Below are positions 33,756-45,106 of a DNA stretch of 64,000 nt, one piece after another. The position numbers and the translations under genes are program-made. A model generated the notes under the pieces. The model made no database searches, was not told the origin of the DNA, and saw nothing but the letters and a program-made list of their open reading frames with translations. Source of the DNA: Oikopleura dioica (taxonomy: Eukaryota > Chordata > Appendicularia > Copelata > Oikopleuridae); assembly GCA_907165135.1 (NCBI GenBank), contig OU015568.1, positions 7,758,501 through 7,822,500 of the forward strand, read 5' to 3'. Each line of letters begins with the position of its first letter. The stretch's first letter is position 1.

Positions 33756-35266
33756 TTAAACCGTAAATGATAATTCAACAATCCCTCCTTGAGTCTGAAC
33801 AGGAGGTGGTACAATTTCTTCGTCTGAAAAATCCGTGTCTACTTCGGAAGGGGCCATATTCGCAACTCGATTTACGTCGTCCATTAATTCTTTTTGCTCA
33901 GTTGTCAAATCATCCCTATCTGAATCTGAGCTCGAGCTTTTCTGTTCTTCAACATAATCTTGTTCCCCTTTTTCTGATTTCAAATCTTCTTCATTATTCT
34001 CAGCCACCTGCTGCTCTCGGACGCAATCATCTATTTTCTTATCATTCATCTCTTTCTCAGAAGATATTTTGACATCTGGAGTTTCAATATCTTTCGATGA
34101 TTCGCGGGGTTCTTTTTCTTCATCAGTCAAATCGTCTTCATTTTCTTCAACAGCACTTGTCGGAGCAACGGTTGAATTTTCGGAGGGAAAAAGAGTCGAA
34201 TCACCGCGTGCTCCAACAGTTGAAGCAGTTTCTTTACGTTTTTCAGCCTGAACTTTAGGCAACTCTTCATTAACGTCTTCTTCTTTCGCACAAAAGGGAA
34301 CATTTTCCTTATTTGGAATTTCAGGTTCTTGTTGGTACGGCTTGAACTTGCGTGGAATTGGCTTTGCATTCGAAGACGGATTTCGTTGAAATTTATCGAG
34401 AGACTATTTTAAATATATTTTACTTCTCGATAATTTTAAAGAATCTTCTTACTGTGAAAGTTCGCTCGATAATCTCGGGTTCATATCTTTCGAATTCCTC
34501 ATCTTTTGGTCTAATCAACCGCTTCTTTGCTGCTGGATTTTCTTGCACAGTTTTCTCGGGCTCCGGCAAAGCTTCTTCAAAGACAAGAGAACTGTTTCCA
34601 ATGTTAGAATCCGGTCGACCAGCTTTTTCCGGCTTCTTCACTTCACTTTCCATTTTATCGAAACCAATGTTGCTTGAATCAAGACGAGAGGACGGACGAT
34701 AAAGACCACCGCGACCCCGACCTGAGGAAAGTGAATATAATCGTTGAAAAATGATGATAATATTTACCTCTACCTCGACCGCGCGCATTTGTCGAAGAGG
34801 GGAAGTTAGTCTTGCCGATCGGTTTTTGAACAAATGGCGATTCTGGAACTTCTGTCTGGGTCGAAATGCCGGAAACTTCGACTGGTTCATTCTTTTCAAT
34901 CATGCCCTTTAGAATAGCGTTCGTAATGATCGTTTGACTCGACCCAACTGAAGAAGTCTTTCTGTCTGTCTGACACTCAGTTTCAGTGACTTGTTTCTCT
35001 TCTCCAAGAAACTTCTTCCTGAGCACTTTGTATCTTTTTGAAATCTGCATTTGACGAAACCTCACTTTTTCGCGGTATTTTTTCACGTCAGGTACAACAT
35101 ATTCTCCGTTCTTGTTCTTCCGCTCCTTTCCTTTCACTCCAAAGTACAGATAGTCCAAGTCTGTGGCAAGTGAAAATATCATTTCTGCAAACTCGCCAAT
35201 TTTTTTGACGTTATCCACGCGAAGGAAGCGCGGTTCATCTTTTAAAATTTCTTCGAAAAAATCCAT
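33756..35266 (-). CDS. Uncharacterised RG-rich, acidic protein
   Basis: It starts MDFFEEILKDEPRFLRVDN and ends GGIVELSFTV. Three to four exons with GT-AG ends are visible (introns near 34730-34770, 34410-34450). The N-terminal 80 residues look folded. The centre has an RG-rich patch (NARGRGRG...RRGRGG) typical of RNA-binding tails and arginine methylation targets. The C-terminal 170 residues are strongly acidic and Ser-rich, with several potential CK2 sites. No catalytic domain is recognised. It lies between MIB1 and actin on the same strand, with spacings of about 250 nt. Confidence 0.65.
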
Positions 35267-35514
35267 TTTAGTTCATTCTGTAATAAATTATATTTACTTG
35301 CAGGAACCATGCATCAACTACAATCGAAGATCACAAGACCTCATTTAATCAAGGTCGGATGAACTTCAACGATTGTTATTTTTTCACGACATTTATTCAC
35401 ACAAGAGACAAAAAAGGGGAGATCAGACATTACAGTAACAAAAAGATGAAGTTTTAATCTAAAACCGAATAGTAGTAAATGAGAATGTAAGTTGGTTCAG
35501 GTGGTGGTTTCTGG

Positions 35515-38500
35515 TTAGCAGTAGAGGAGGATTTTTCGTTCGATTCGTTTTCGGCAAATTGGGCAATCAGAGCATCTAAAAAATATTAACCATGGATATG
35601 CAGATAATGTCTTACCGATCGCCACACATTTGGCAGCTCCCGTGGCCACATAAGAACACCATGTTCATGACGTTATCCAGGCAGATGACGCAGATGACGC
35701 GGTCCCGCAGCTCTTGGTATTTTCCCTGGAGAGTACGGAGAGCCAAGTCGGTGTTTGTTGAGCCTTTAGGGTTGTTTTTCGTGATGCTGAGCGTCTTGAT
35801 ATTTTGGGCAAGCGATGAATTGTTGATTTCTGAAGAAGGAACTTTAATTGCATGTTTCATTGGTTCGAAAAATACCTTGAAGAGATGAGTTATCAGTGCT
35901 GGAGAAAATGGAAGTTTTGGACATGATAGGAATTCTACATTTGATGCAGCTCTTGGGCGTCGAGGAGCACGGTTGACACAGAAGCACATGTAAGCAGGGC
36001 GTGAATTGAATGGTAGGCGGCGTTTCTTCGCACAGATAGCACAGTTTCGGAATGGTGATCTTGTCATCCACCAGTTCCTTGCAGACCATGCATTTTTGAT
36101 CCTAGGACTGCAGGTGGTGCAGCAGAACATGTGATTACAAGGGAGCATGATCACGTCGATTTGGTTCTCTGTGCAGACCTCGCAGAACTTCATCTGGGAG
36201 TGGTTGTTCAGCTGTGTAGCTGAAATCGCGTTATTAGACGTTTTTCGCAGCGGCTTTTCTTGCTTCGCGTATTTTTGATGAGCACGCTCAAGAATCCGCT
36301 AAAATAGTAGCATGAGGAAAAAGTTAAATAAACGCTTGAACCTTTAGCTTAAAAGTCTCTTTCGAATTCGGATCGCTGCAGAGATCCAGTGGTGATTTTC
36401 CGCTTTCGTTTCTTATCGATATGTCCGCTCCGTGCGTGATCGCTAGTTGAACAAGGGATCCGATAGAACTAACGAGGGTAGAAGTACGAGAGGAACTAGA
36501 GTCGTTCTCGACGAGAGAGATGAGATTATGCAACATTGTGTTGCCCTTGAGATCTTTAAAGTTGACCCAGTTATCTTCGTAGAGCGTCGATTTCTTCAGC
36601 AGAATTCGGAGCGAGGCGAAGTTGGCGCGGGAGGATGTGATATGAAGGGCGGTTTCGCGGGCGCGCTCGGAGGCGATAGTGGGATTTGCACCAGCGATGA
36701 GAAGGATTTCAAGACATTCTTCATTCGGCTAATAAAATTTTTTGTCAAAAGATACGACAAGATCTCGGTTACCTGCATGGATGCATAATGAATCGCAGTT
36801 TGACCAGAGTCACAGACTTCGTCGAGAATCCAAACTCTTAAAAATATACTCTAAGAAAACCATAAGATAGAGATAACTTCTATCGTTCCACATTTTAAAA
36901 TACCGGTATTTCGCTAGCAAGTGATTAAGAAAAACTACAAATCTGTCAATCCTCTGATTGTCGGTGAAGAATACCTAGTCTCGTTCGGATGATGCTTCTC
37001 TCAAAAAACCATAAGGTCACATGTCAGCAGATAAACCGCACATATGAAAACCATTCAATAATTAGCTAAGGATGCACAACTTTTATTGCTTGGACCCGAA
37101 AACCCTTGAAAAACTTGGGAAATGTGGACTTGGTGAACAATCCCTGAAGCTACTAGAAATTCTAGTCGCCCCTCTTCACTCCTGAGGGAGTATATTTTGA
37201 CGCGCTTTTTTTAAGGTGGTGGAAGTTTTCTAGCCCACTTCCGCCATACCGACCCTGGAACACCATACCTTTTCTGAATCAGCAGAAAATTTTACACACT
37301 TTGACCCATTAAAATTCTAGAAATCTCCACTTCCGGTCGATTCTAGAGCCGGAAGTCATCGAAATTCGGGAGAACGGGCAACTTTTGGCCTATCAAATTG
37401 ATTCTCAGAAGATTCCCTATCAATGGGCTATCATCTAAGAGAAGAACCAATCCCGGCCACGATCAAATCAACCGCTAAAAACTGAAAAAAAATTCATAAA
37501 TTTATGCTTTTTTCGTTGTTTTGACGGTCGGTTAGACCGCGGTCGGATTTGTTTCTTTGGATGAATCGATAATGAGATGATTCAGAATCTTCTAAGCATC
37601 AATTTGATGGGTCACACTTTATACATATTCGAAAATTTCGTCAACTTCCGGCTCTAGAATCGACCGGAAGTGAAGATTTCTAGAATATTAATGGGTCAAA
37701 ATTCTTGAAATTTTCTGCTGATTCAGATAAGGTATGGTGTTCCAGGGTCGGTATGGCGGAAGTGGGCTAGAAAACTTCCACCACCTTAAAAAAAGCGCGT
37801 CTTTACCAAAGAAACAAATTTATCTCAAACTTACCGACTAGCAAGGTCGAATTTCTCATCTAGCAGAACTTGAAGCGCACCGATCGAGCCCTTCTGCGCC
37901 GCCAAATGGAAAACATTCATTCCATCCGAGTCTTTTACAGCCGGATCTGCCCCGTTCATCATCAGAATCGAAACTAGATCATCTCTGTGACCAACAACAG
38001 CGTAATGAAGCGGACTTGATCCTTGAGCATCTCGTAAGCTCGGAGCTGCACCACATTCAAGTAGTTTTCTTACTACTGCAACGCTTTCTCGAATCACACT
38101 CAGATGCAGGGCCGTCTGACCATTCCAGTTCCGCGAGTTGATTTCAAAGCCACAATCGAGTATCTTCGGAATTCCACCTTCGCTAGCTCCGTAGACAGCG
38201 TAGTGCAAGGGGCCATCTCCAGCCGAATCAGTTGTATTTCTTCCTCCCGAAATCTTCTTTTGAAAGAACTCAATTGCTTCTGAATGGCCAACATACGCGG
38301 CAAACAGTAACGGGTTCTGCCCAAAGATTTGATCGAAAAAGACAGATGAAGGATTCCCAAAATTCAATCGCTCGACTGAAGGTAGCGGCTTGTCCATAAT
38401 CATAGCGTCCCAGTGGGAAAGATCTTGAACCGGAGGATCTTGGCCGGAGCCCGCAGCACTTCGAGAAAGAAGATTAGCGCTTTCATTGAGAAAATACATC

Positions 38501-39788
38501 TGCAGTTTGTCACAAACAACCCGTGCACTTTCAGATCCCTTGAAATTAGCGATGAACTCGAGTACAAGTGGGTTAAAAACGAATTCTTTTGTTCCCACTT
38601 GAACCTTTACGTCCTTATCGGGGAAGATTTCCGACACTTTCCCGATCTTTCCGAGAAGCTTCGACATCTGATCCGTCCATTCGCCGTGGCCTTTTTGGAG
38701 CAGCTTAACTTTGACAGGATCAGGGCTGATTTTGACCAGATCATCTTTGACAAATTTAACTGGAACAGGAGAGGATGACATCGCCGCATCAGCATTTAGA
38801 ATGACGTCTGATCGAGGTGGTGTGTTTTTCTTTGTCAGAACGGCGGGGTTGAATGTCCACTGATTTCTTGAGTTGGCATATTGCACAAGGATGTCAGAGT
38901 CCTCGTCGATTCCGACCACGCGTCCTTCCGCACCGAGACATTCTGACATTGCATCAGTCCAGCCCCCGTGCCCGTGCTGCAAACTCTGGACAATTTCTGG
39001 TGCTAGCATTACCGTAACAAGATCGCCAATTGAAAACGTATTTATCGGTCTTGCCGGATTTGTTTCGCCGAGCGCCGGCAAATGATCGCGATAATATGAG
39101 GGCCCTTTTCCATCAGAGACGCATTTCAAATCCGACATGCCATTGTAGCATATTCGGTAAAGATTGCGCTCGCCGGTGTCCCAAAGGACATAAGCGCCTG
39201 ACTGCGGACTTGAAGGATTCCAATTTTGAATTTCGGTGATTTTTCCTTTTCTGCCCTTGCCGCCGTCCTGATCTTCCCATTGCCAATCGAAGCCTCGCAC
39301 GACACGCGCCCCGGGCAAGAGGCCACGTGTCGGAATGCGCTTGCACTTTCGCCGTGCTTCAACAAGTCGCCGAGGAGCATCACTTGTGCAGATTCGGTAG
39401 AATCGATGCCTAAGGTGGTGTTTATCGCCGTGATAACAAGTCGAACACAGATCGTAATTATGACAATCCGCACATTTCCAACGAATGCCACAAATTGGCT
39501 GTTGCCGGCATGTATCGCACATAGCCTCGGAATGCTGAATTCCTGCTGGAGCAGAGTCATAAACCCTGAATAACTTTATTAGAAAATTGATTCGATTACA
39601 GTAGGCTACCTCAGATCAAATTGACCGCAGCATCGATAATTGGCTGCAGTGCCATTGTCCCAGACAATGACGACTTCTTCATTGCTCTCGAAACTGCGAA
39701 CAGTGCCAAGATGACCGTCGCCCGAGTCTTGGCGACCCCACTTCCAGTCACGGCCTCGGCACACACGGGCTCCCACGAATATGTTCAT
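35515..39788 (-). CDS. mib1: Mind bomb 1 E3 ubiquitin ligase
   Basis: The domain order is that of MIB1. A first MIB/HERC2 module ([18 protein letters not shown]) is followed by a ZZ zinc finger ([19 protein letters not shown]), a second MIB/HERC2 module ([18 protein letters not shown]), the MIB repeats ([20 protein letters not shown]) and an ankyrin block. The C-terminus has two RING-like fingers (CEVCTENQ...CCTTC and CVICLDN...[11 protein letters not shown]). MIB1 ubiquitinates Delta/Jagged ligands and drives their endocytosis in Notch-sending cells. It is shorter at the C-terminus than the vertebrate protein, with two clear RINGs rather than three. A 1-kb intron (about 36839-37834) inside the ankyrin region carries a 603-bp foldback element; other introns are short. 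An AG lies 2 nt before an out-of-frame ATG just upstream of the start. Confidence 0.93.
37199..37801. mobile_element. Foldback element in a mib1 intron
   Basis: Termini GACGCGCTTTTTTTAAGG and their reverse complement enclose arms of about 200 bp, including CATACCGACCCTGGAACACC on one side and its complement on the other. The centre has no ORF. Only TTT is shared by both flanks, so target duplication is uncertain. Confidence 0.82.
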
Positions 39789-39973
39789 TTCTCATGTCTG
39801 AAATATAAATACTATAATTATGAAAGCTACAAGGTCAATCGGACATCTTTAAACCCATAACCCGGCAATCTAATGATTATACATGGCGATTATTAATTTG
39901 TGTCAGGGCCTCTGAGAGTTACGTGACTGATAACCAAATATGAAGGATTCAAGATTTCGGTTCCCACCTACCC

Positions 39974-40003
39974 AAAGACCTCACGTTAAAGCGTGAGGTC
40001 TTT
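39974..40003. other. Perfect 12-bp stem-loop between pes1 and mib1
   Basis: AAAGACCTCACG, loop TTAAAG, CGTGAGGTCTTT. It lies 45 nt past the pescadillo stop and about 185 nt before the mib1 start, in the intercistronic spacer of two same-strand genes. It could shape RNA 3'-end processing; the role is unknown. Confidence 0.6.
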
Positions 40004-40048
40004 CTGTAAAAAAAACAAAACTAAAGCTTTTCCAAAAGTTTAATCCAA

Positions 40049-42164
40049 TTAATCCAACTTGGCAGCTTTTTTCGACTTTTTAGCTTCAGCTTTCTTTGCC
40101 GCATCAATCTTCGCCCTCTTATTCGTCAACTTCTCGATGCGTCCTCTGTCCTTTCGCTCCGATTTCTCGATACGTTCCAAAAGTCTCTTTCGCTTTTTAC
40201 TCGTCTGTGCGGCGCGCGCTAATTTATTTTTCTCTGCTTCGATCACGTCCTCTTTGGGTTCTTGTTTATCCCGCCCGGCAGCCTTTACGTCTCGCTTTTT
40301 GAACTCTTTCGGCTTATCTTCCTTCTTTTCTTCAATAGCAACCTATTAATCTTTATCATTCTCTGTCGTGTTTATTTTTATCGTACCTTTGCCATCTTCT
40401 TCGCTGGAGGCTCCTCGGCTTCTTCCGTTTCCTCTTCTTCCTCTTCCTCCTCGAGGTCCTCAGCTTCGTCGTCACTCTCTTCATCAACCTCTTCGTCCGA
40501 GTCTTTGCCAATGCCTGGATCTTCTCCTCGCGCCTTTGACTGGAGAACCTCCATATCTGGTGGAACGTACTGACCCTCTTTGACAAATGGACTCAAATGA
40601 GGTGGAAGTTCTTAAATTTTAAATGAAACTCGGGCTGATCAGAATCGAAAAACAGCTTTTTGTAATATTACTGATGCAAACATATTAATTATTCAAGTGG
40701 AGATGTTACTTACCAGCTCCAGGGACGTAGTCATTAGTTGGCATCAATCCACCAAAGTTCACAGAGTCGAAGACCCACTGCGGCTGGACGGCCTGTCGTC
40801 CAAGTTTTTGGGGAGCTGTGGGTCGATCAATGACCAAATGTGTCACGCAATCATCGTCAAGTTTGAAAGAAGCGCCTGGGTAGAGCTCGCTGTCCCAAGA
40901 AACTTCAGCGCCAAGTGATCGGAGGAGGAAGGCAAGAGGAGCTCGAGGGCACTCGCGGGAAATGAACACTTTGCAACCCTTGAAAATGAAATGAAGATAT
41001 GCACGAGAATTTCATCGAGGCGTACCTTGAAGATATTTTTCTGTGATCGCTGGGTTTTTTCCTGCTCAATGGCTTTCTGGAGTCCTTCGTCGCCAGTTGC
41101 CGCTGCCAGCTCGTCAATATCATCTTCACTCTCTTCGATGGCCTTACTGAATATCCGAGATTAAAACAACTTTTGAATCGGACATCTTACCTTTTTCTTA
41201 GTTCGAGGGTCAGTGATTCCAAATCACTTTGTTGACGCTTTACATATTCATCGTCATCGTAGTCTTTCTGTCCGATGGGTGGGTACTTCAAGTTGTCCTC
41301 TGTGTAAAGTTTGAAAAGGATGAAAGAGGCGACGTTGGCATAGAACTCGGTGAATGTTCGCATGACCTTGTAATCGACATCCTCGTTGTGTTCCTGGGCG
41401 AACTCGTGAGCAACGAGCCAGGTGATGGTTTCGCCCTTGAGCTCGACTTGGTAGTAGTAGCCTTTGATGGAGACGAAAACTTTGCGAATGCACTGTGCGT
41501 GAATGCAAAAGTTCATCCATTCAAAGGCGATTCGACGGCAGTTTGCAACAAGTTCTATTAAAGACTGTTAAAATCAGTTGTTGGAATCGAATCCTTACCG
41601 GCATGGACAGTAGAGCTCTTCGGGATCCTTGCAAACATAAAGATCATGGTCAGGGCATCGTCCATGTCCCTCAAAGCATCGTTAAATGTCGGATATCGCT
41701 CCAGAACAATGTGATCCATATTGTACAAGGGGCGCTGGTCTCGAACTTGGTCGGCTTTTTTCCAGTCTCTTCGGCCCTCGGCTTTCTTCAACTTTTTCAA
41801 AAAGACTTTGTGCGCTCGGAATTTTTCAATCAGCGGCTGAATAGTGAAAAGTGAGTCTTTTAATAGCAGTTGAAGAATGGTACCTCATGGAGAAGGAACT
41901 GGATATCTTTGGTGTAGTAGTAAGTCCGATTGCTGGCAGCTCCCTTTCCTGCCTTCTTTCTGCTTTTAGGCTCTCTCGGATAAATACCCTTGAGGATGCA
42001 CAATCGTCGGAAATCAGCGAGCGAGAGCTAAAAGTCGGAATCAACGAAGAGAACAGCCAAGAAAATCCCACCTGAAGCTTCTTTCTAGCGTTCTTGCGGG
42101 AGATGTACGCGGTGGCCTCTCCCGCCGTGTACTTTTTCTTCATGCCATGCTTTTTGTACACCAT
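40049..42164 (-). CDS. pes1: Pescadillo (PES1), ribosome biogenesis factor
   Basis: It starts [20 protein letters not shown] and carries the pescadillo N-terminal domain ([45 protein letters not shown]). A BRCT domain follows ([11 protein letters not shown] ... [12 protein letters not shown]), then the motif [18 protein letters not shown], an acidic run of about 50 residues and a Lys-rich C-terminal helix. In the nucleolus PES1 joins BOP1 and WDR12 (PeBoW complex) to process 32S pre-rRNA for the 60S subunit. Several introns of about 45-80 nt were placed by homology. The stop at 40049 is followed by a stem-loop and then mib1 on the same strand. Confidence 0.94.
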
Positions 42165-42330
42165 TCTATCAACAAAAGTATATATAAAAACGGCAGATAT
42201 ATCAATTTATTTTTTATAAATAAGTTAGAACAAGATTGGAGTTGAAGAAGATGAAATCGTGTGTGTGTGTTTTTTGATCATTTTTTGGTTTGAACAGAAA
42301 TTGAACTGGATTATAGAGACAGGGTGACAA

Positions 42331-43613
42331 TTAAGCTACTTTATTCTTCCCCGAAATCAACGGGGAAACTGGGATTTTACAATTAGGGGACATGTTCGTA
42401 ATCTCTTGAACTAGCGTTTCTATCTGGCCGGAAGATCGTGTCTTCCATCGGTTGGCGCCATTTTTCGTCATGATCTTTGGCAACCCGAGGAGCTTGAGCT
42501 TCCCGTCGAGGTACGAGTTTGCCTCCATTTTCTTGAACACAAAAGTCGGCTTTGCCTGGGGCGAGTGGTCGCCGATGTAAGACGCTTTTTCGGATATTTC
42601 AAGCCATTCGTACTCAGTCTTTCCCATGTAAGTCGGGAAGGTTGTCTTAAAAAATAGTTCGATAAGGAATAAACAAAGTGACTACCTGATGAATTACCAT
42701 AAGAATTTTTTGGCCGAAAAAAATTTTTTTGAGATAATGGCATATTCTGAAAGCCCATAAAAAATTAGACAGAATCACCAAATTCTAGGGCCATGTGACG
42801 TCATTATGACGTCATCCGGCTCATTTGAAAATTTTATCTTTGGAACGCTTTTTAGAGCCAAAAACGTTTTTGAATCCTTATTTTCTCGGCGGATTCGGAT
42901 TCCTCGTGAAAAAATACGTGGGGACCCGGGCTCAAACCATCATTACCAACCGGTTCTAGTGTCCGGTAATTTTCGAAACCGGTCGGTTCGAAAAATTAAC
43001 CTCGGGTCCCCACGTAATTTTTCCTGCCTAACAACATGCTATAGGCAGAAAAATATATTTCAAACGATAACCGTCTCAAAAAGCGTTCCAAAGTTTCATG
43101 AATTTGGAGCCTTTTCGGACATTTATTAATCATAAATGACGTCATAATGACGTCATTGAGCCCTAGAAATTTGGGGATCGACTAATTTTGACTTGGGCTT
43201 TCAGAATATGCCATTATCTCAAAAAATTTTTTTTCGGCCAAAAAATTGTTATGGTAATTCATCACCTGAAGATTTCTACTCCACATCCAGCAGGTCTTGC
43301 CCTCTCTGTTGATAATCGTATCTTCGACGACATTAGTGACTTTTGGATACGAAATATTGAACGGGGCCAGGATCGTTTCCAAGAACTTTGCCGAGCCAAG
43401 AGGCTTCTGGATGATTTTTCTTTGGTGGAGACTTCCATCCTCCAAGATTTTCACAAAAACCGAATCTTTGAAAATCGGCGCTCTATCGCCTTCTTGTGGG
43501 ATTCGAGTGCTCAGGCCGCTCATAATCGAGGGCCATTTGAAGTCCAACTTGCCCTCGAAGTAGCTCGTCTCTCTACTTGACGGGCGGGGACTCTTCGATT
43601 TCGAATTCATCAT
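42331..43613 (-). CDS. PRELI-like lipid transfer protein (copy 1)
   Basis: Two exons (43266-43613, 42331-42645) give 220 residues. Signature stretches fit the PRELI/MSF1 domain: EDGSLHQRKIIQKPLG, a central SRNLQ with an aromatic WMW before it, EYEWLEISE, and a C-terminal helix. PRELI proteins carry phosphatidic acid or phosphatidylserine across the mitochondrial intermembrane space with TRIAP1. The single intron (42646-43265) is 620 nt, but 576 nt of it is a foldback element plus a 4-nt duplication, so the ancestral intron was 40 nt. A tandem paralogue lies directly upstream (43976-44658). The PRELI assignment rests on pattern recall and is moderately secure. Confidence 0.7.
42688..43263. mobile_element. 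Foldback element inserted on a splice donor, TSD AGGT
   Basis: The inverted ends are GATGAATTACCATAA and its complement, and the arms continue (GAGATAATGGCATATTCTGA / complement) for about 180 bp. On the gene's strand, AGGT flanks both sides (43264-43267 and 42684-42687). The left copy is the exon end plus GT of the active donor. The right copy reconstitutes a second complete donor, AG-GTAGTC. No ORF is present. Confidence 0.9.
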
Positions 43614-43975
43614 TCTAGTTGAAAAATGAAAAATACAAAAATCAGGTACTTGATAAGTTGAAGCTTGATAAATTCAGAAATTGAACAAGAAGGAAATGTT
43701 AATTAATTAAATTAAATATATAACAGTACGACACACGAGTAGTCAGATAGAAAGATTGCATTTTTAGAATATCATTTTTGAGGAAAGAGAAAAATAGCGA
43801 AGACGGAATTTCGCGGTTAGATTCATTATTTGGTCAGCAAATGGATAATTCGATGATGCCCAAAGAAAGGGTTGAGGTGAAAAGGGGGAAAACGAAAGAT
43901 GAAAGGTAGCTGTTTCAGTGTTTGTGAACTTGAAAACTTGTAGTGTTGAACTAGAAGGGAAGAAGCTGCGTGGCA

Positions 43976-44658
43976 CTAGTTTTTCTCCCTGTTTTTCTGA
44001 AGACCTTTGGTGAGAATTTCCTCCAAGGGAGGACTACTCGCGTCAATCTGCCGCTGAGTTTCGTCGACAAGCCGGTCTATTTGGCCGCCAGAGCGTTGTG
44101 TCCATCTTGTCGCGCCCTTGTTCGTCATTGACTTTTGCAAACCAAGCCAGCCCATTCTCCCTGTTAGATAGCTCTGCGCAAGACATTTCTTGTAGTAAAA
44201 CGTCTTTGGAAATAGGGAGAGATAGGTAGCGCGCTCAGAGAGCTCGAGCCATTGGTATTCTGGGTAGCCGAGATATTCCGGCTTCGCGGATTTCAAATTT
44301 CGACTCCATTGCCAAGACGTCTTTGTTTTCGGACAGACGACAGATTCTTCAAGAACATTGGTGGTTGTTGGAAGACTAATGCCAAAAGGAGCGAGAAATG
44401 GCTCCAAGAATTTCGCAGAACCTGAAATTGAAGGTCGATAGGAGGATACTTTGAATGAGGCATTTACCGAGAGGCTTTTGAATGAGTTTTCTGGTAAAAA
44501 GAGATCCATCGTGGAGAATTTCTGTTGAAAGAACATCTTCGAAGAGAATGTCGTTTTGCTGGGAAAGCGAATTCTGGGGTCGATAAGGAGCACGATTTCC
44601 AATGTTCAGCCCTCGAAGAGTTTCTTCCCAAGAGAAATTAAGGCTGCCTTCAATTTCT
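43976..44658 (-). CDS. PRELI-like lipid transfer protein (copy 2), 5' incomplete
   Basis: A tandem paralogue of the gene at 42331-43613: HDGSLFTRKLIQKPLGSAKF, SRNLK, EYQWLELSERATYL and a similar C-terminal helix. A 40-60-nt intron splits it after KPLG (near 44420-44465). Where copy 1 has its transposon-filled intron, copy 2 is uninterrupted (SRNLKSAKPEYLGYPEY). An acceptor (TTTTCACAG) opens the first visible exon at 44658 in phase 2; the start codon lies in an upstream exon I could not place. Confidence 0.65.
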
Positions 44659-45106
44659 CTGTGAAAAGGGTTCAATAATAATTTCTTATCTCATTTTTAT
44701 AGAAAAATGACGAGTTTAGTTGCAAATTATTGAACAATTTCCTGAATTCTTTACTGGTCGGTTCCATCTTCTCGATTTATTCCAATCACAAATCTTCTCT
44801 TTTCGAGTTTCTTTGAGACCCGTTTTCTTCTCCACCAAATCTGAAATCTCTTGAGAAAAAAATGGCCTCCGCCCACGCGCCCGCCAAATAAGGGAATGGC
44901 ACGCGTGGGTTAGCACAGAATTTGGTGTTTTTTGCGTCCGTCTCTAGATCTCCGCAAAACCGATTTTTTCTGTTTTCGATCCAGTCGAGGAGAAAAATCT
45001 TATTTTTCTTTTGCCTGCCTCCTCGATTTTCGCGAAATTTCGTCATTCAGAGCCTTCGAGAAAATTCTAGAGACTCTCTTCCTAATTTAACAATTTTTAC
45101 TTTAGA
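44659..45106. promoter_or_regulatory. Divergent intergenic region between two gene trains
   Basis: All genes from 24.8 to 44.7 kb read leftward and all from 45.1 to 64 kb read rightward, so this spacer of about 450 bp should hold promoters for both. It contains a GC-rich core (GCCCACGCGCCCGCC near 44871) in AT-rich flanks. No TATA box is obvious. The missing first exon of the PRELI-like copy 2 probably lies here. Confidence 0.5.
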
